From contig JACCIC010000062.1 in NCBI GenBank assembly GCA_018907035.1, positions 1,452,501 through 1,516,500 on the forward strand: 64,000 nucleotides of DNA. The letters run 5' to 3'. The notes under the pieces were generated by a model. That model saw nothing but the letters and a program-made list of their open reading frames with translations. It did not search any database and was not told the DNA's origin. Position 1 is the stretch's first letter. Every line of letters begins with the position of its first letter. Positions 62,621-64,000 of the stretch are shown one piece after another. This stretch comes from Sycobia sp. Sy_11 (taxonomy: Eukaryota > Arthropoda > Insecta > Hymenoptera > Epichrysomallidae). Position numbers and translations under genes: made by a program.

Positions 62621-62776
62621 GCGAGTGTCTACATCTGGATTCATTATTGCAAGTGTAAACTGCGCGCGCAATTTTTATTGCTCGATTTGCTTTAACGAGA
62701 ATGGCGGGTGTAAGCGTTGCAAAAAAGAAGCGATAAGAATCGCAAAAATATGTTTTTATTTACACATACGCGCGCA

Positions 62777-62832
62777 CATACATACATACATACATACATA
62801 CATACATACATACATACATAGATACATATATA

Positions 62833-62895
<63 letters not shown>
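62777..62895. repeat. (CATA)n-(GT)n-(GC)n compound microsatellite
   Basis: About eleven CATA units (to 62820) are followed by about 30 GT units (62836-62894) capped by CGCGCG. The last part alternates purine and pyrimidine. Confidence 0.97.
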
Positions 62896-62899
<4 letters not shown>

Positions 62900-62900
<1 letters not shown>

Positions 62901-63330
62901 CATATATATGTCGTATGTCAACACATACAGCGAAATCCATTTCATTATCCAGAATTTTTTATTTCCGCTCCAAGTACAGGTGTGAGTAGGCTTCTGAAGC
63001 ATTATTGGGAATTTTTAATTTTTATGTATAGTTGTGGCTATAGATATCCCTACTAATATATTTAAAAGTCGGCGAAAACTACTTGAACGGTGACTAAGCA
63101 AGTTGTCCTGTATAAAAAAGTCAAGTTACAGAATACAGTTGCATATATGCGGCTATTGATTACAACAGGCCATATATCAAAAGCACAATGAGCAACGACG
63201 GAGGTTTTTTACAGACTATAGGCAATGTAGATAATACGCGCTGTTCTCCGTCTTTGTTACAAATTCAGATTTTCTCTCTATATACATAATATACATCCAC
63301 CCTATGTAAAATTCAATGCTTCTCGTCGAC
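62900..63330. other. Non-coding spacer
   Basis: Mixed to AT-rich with nothing recognised. Confidence 0.5.
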
Positions 63331-63701
63331 AAAGTATATTATAAATATAGGCTGCAAACGGCACGTCGCTGCTCCTCTGAATTTGTCTCGAAAGCTGCAC
63401 CGAGGAGGAGATAATAAAACCGTAATATGGAGAACGAAGGGTGGGAGAGTAACAGGGAAGGAGGGAACAATGAGCGACCGTTCCGCCCTCTCTTCTCCAT
63501 CACTCGACGATAAATCACAGCGTGTTCTTGTAATGCTTTCATATATACTCGCGACCGATGATTGTCCTCCTCCCCACTGCGTATGACACAAGAGAACCTA
63601 TTAGCGATCACCCTGCAACCAAGCATATTATATATTCCGTTGCATAATCGGAGAGCGCGCGTACAAGTTCTCAGATCGCGCGCGTATTACGCGACTATAA
63701 G

Positions 63702-63702
<1 letters not shown>

Positions 63703-63758
<56 letters not shown>

Positions 63759-63760
63759 CC
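63703..63760. repeat. (GT)n-(GC)n tract with Z-DNA potential
   Basis: About 24 GT units capped by CGCGCGCG, ending some 70 bases upstream of the predicted start site. Alternating purine-pyrimidine DNA next to promoters can adopt Z-form. Confidence 0.95.
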
Positions 63761-63772
63761 TGTGTAACCGCA

Positions 63773-63836
63773 TATAAAAGAGCCATTTAGTGCAAAGCGC
63801 GTATAAAACTGCCGAAGTGGTCGTGATCCTTCAGTA
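63773..63836 (+). promoter_or_regulatory. TATA plus initiator core promoter
   Basis: TATAAAAG lies at 63773-63780 and a second TATAAAA at 63802-63808. The insect initiator TCAGTA lies at 63831-63836. From the first T of the second TATA box to the initiator A (63833) is 31 bases, the expected spacing. The predicted transcript runs rightwards and out of the window. The first ATG (63858) opens only 23 codons, so the first exon is likely non-coding or begins with a short upstream ORF. Confidence 0.55.
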
Positions 63837-64000
63837 TATCTCCGTTCTGCTGGTGAAATGACTGATTGGCGACGGAGAAACGCGGGGATAAGCGGCGATA
63901 TGTCCTCGCATCAGTTGCAGGGAGCATGAATTCAAGCCGAGAAATAGATAATATATGTAGCGAATCATGTTTTCGTAATATTATATTTGCTCTAGGAAAA

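Larger units (their letters stand above)
63330..64000. other. GC-rich island leading into a promoter
   Basis: Moderately CpG-rich. Overlapping frames at 63313-63626 on both strands are not recognised. The right part carries the (GT)n(GC)n tract and the TATA/initiator pair listed next. Confidence 0.5.

Noticed and set aside
62777..62895. Repeat array considered as a CRISPR-like or satellite array
   Set aside because: It is a plain tetra- and dinucleotide microsatellite without spacers.

Overview
The window reads as non-coding DNA from an insect, most likely a hymenopteran such as an ant. That placement is an inference from style: an AT-rich background broken every few kilobases by short, very CpG-rich islands, many long dinucleotide microsatellites, and decayed Penelope-like, mariner and non-LTR elements. 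No tRNA, rRNA, CRISPR, operon or bacterial feature was seen. No host protein-coding gene can be recognised by homology. The sequence may be an intergenic desert or the inside of a very large intron.

Layout. From 1 to about 16.4 kb, AT-rich DNA alternates with GC islands near 4.3-5.0, 6.3-6.9, 9.2-9.9, 11.2-11.8 and 13.4-14.6 kb. From 16.4 to 21.7 kb lies a cluster of decayed transposons: a minus-strand RNase H-bearing non-LTR retrotransposon (about 16.4-19.2 kb), the C-terminal end of a mariner transposase (about 19.6-19.85 kb), and directly abutting it a Penelope-like element whose reverse transcriptase is dead but whose GIY-YIG endonuclease frame is still open (19.86-21.26 kb). A terminal repeat follows the element (to about 21.7 kb). 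Related copies of this repeat stand alone near 8.5-8.8 kb, 12.05 kb and, as an inverted pair, 40.2-40.6 kb. A compound GA microsatellite follows at 21.9-22.1 kb, then an unrecognised decayed minus-strand reading frame at 22.9-23.7 kb.

From 24.7 to 30.3 kb there are four GC islands. The one at 27.7-28.9 kb is strongly pyrimidine-skewed and carries a perfect cAMP-response palindrome. From 30.3 to 41.8 kb the DNA is mostly AT-rich. It holds a candidate two-exon small ORF (31.1-31.6 kb, minus), a 34-base near-contiguous palindrome (33.06 kb), a possible short mariner relic (37.6 kb) and the inverted repeat pair. From 41.9 to 59.5 kb GC islands with GA/CT, GT and TA runs are frequent, and an internally deleted mariner lies at about 44.9-45.7 kb. 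The window ends with a convincing TATA plus initiator core promoter (63.77-63.84 kb) just downstream of a (GT)n(GC)n tract. It may drive a transcript that leaves the window.

The many long open frames in the islands come from simple repeats and biased composition (SLSLSL, ERERER, YIYIYI, TPTPT) and are not annotated as genes. The recognisable coding history is all transposon-derived. The islands are the best candidates for regulatory function, but sequence alone does not show it.
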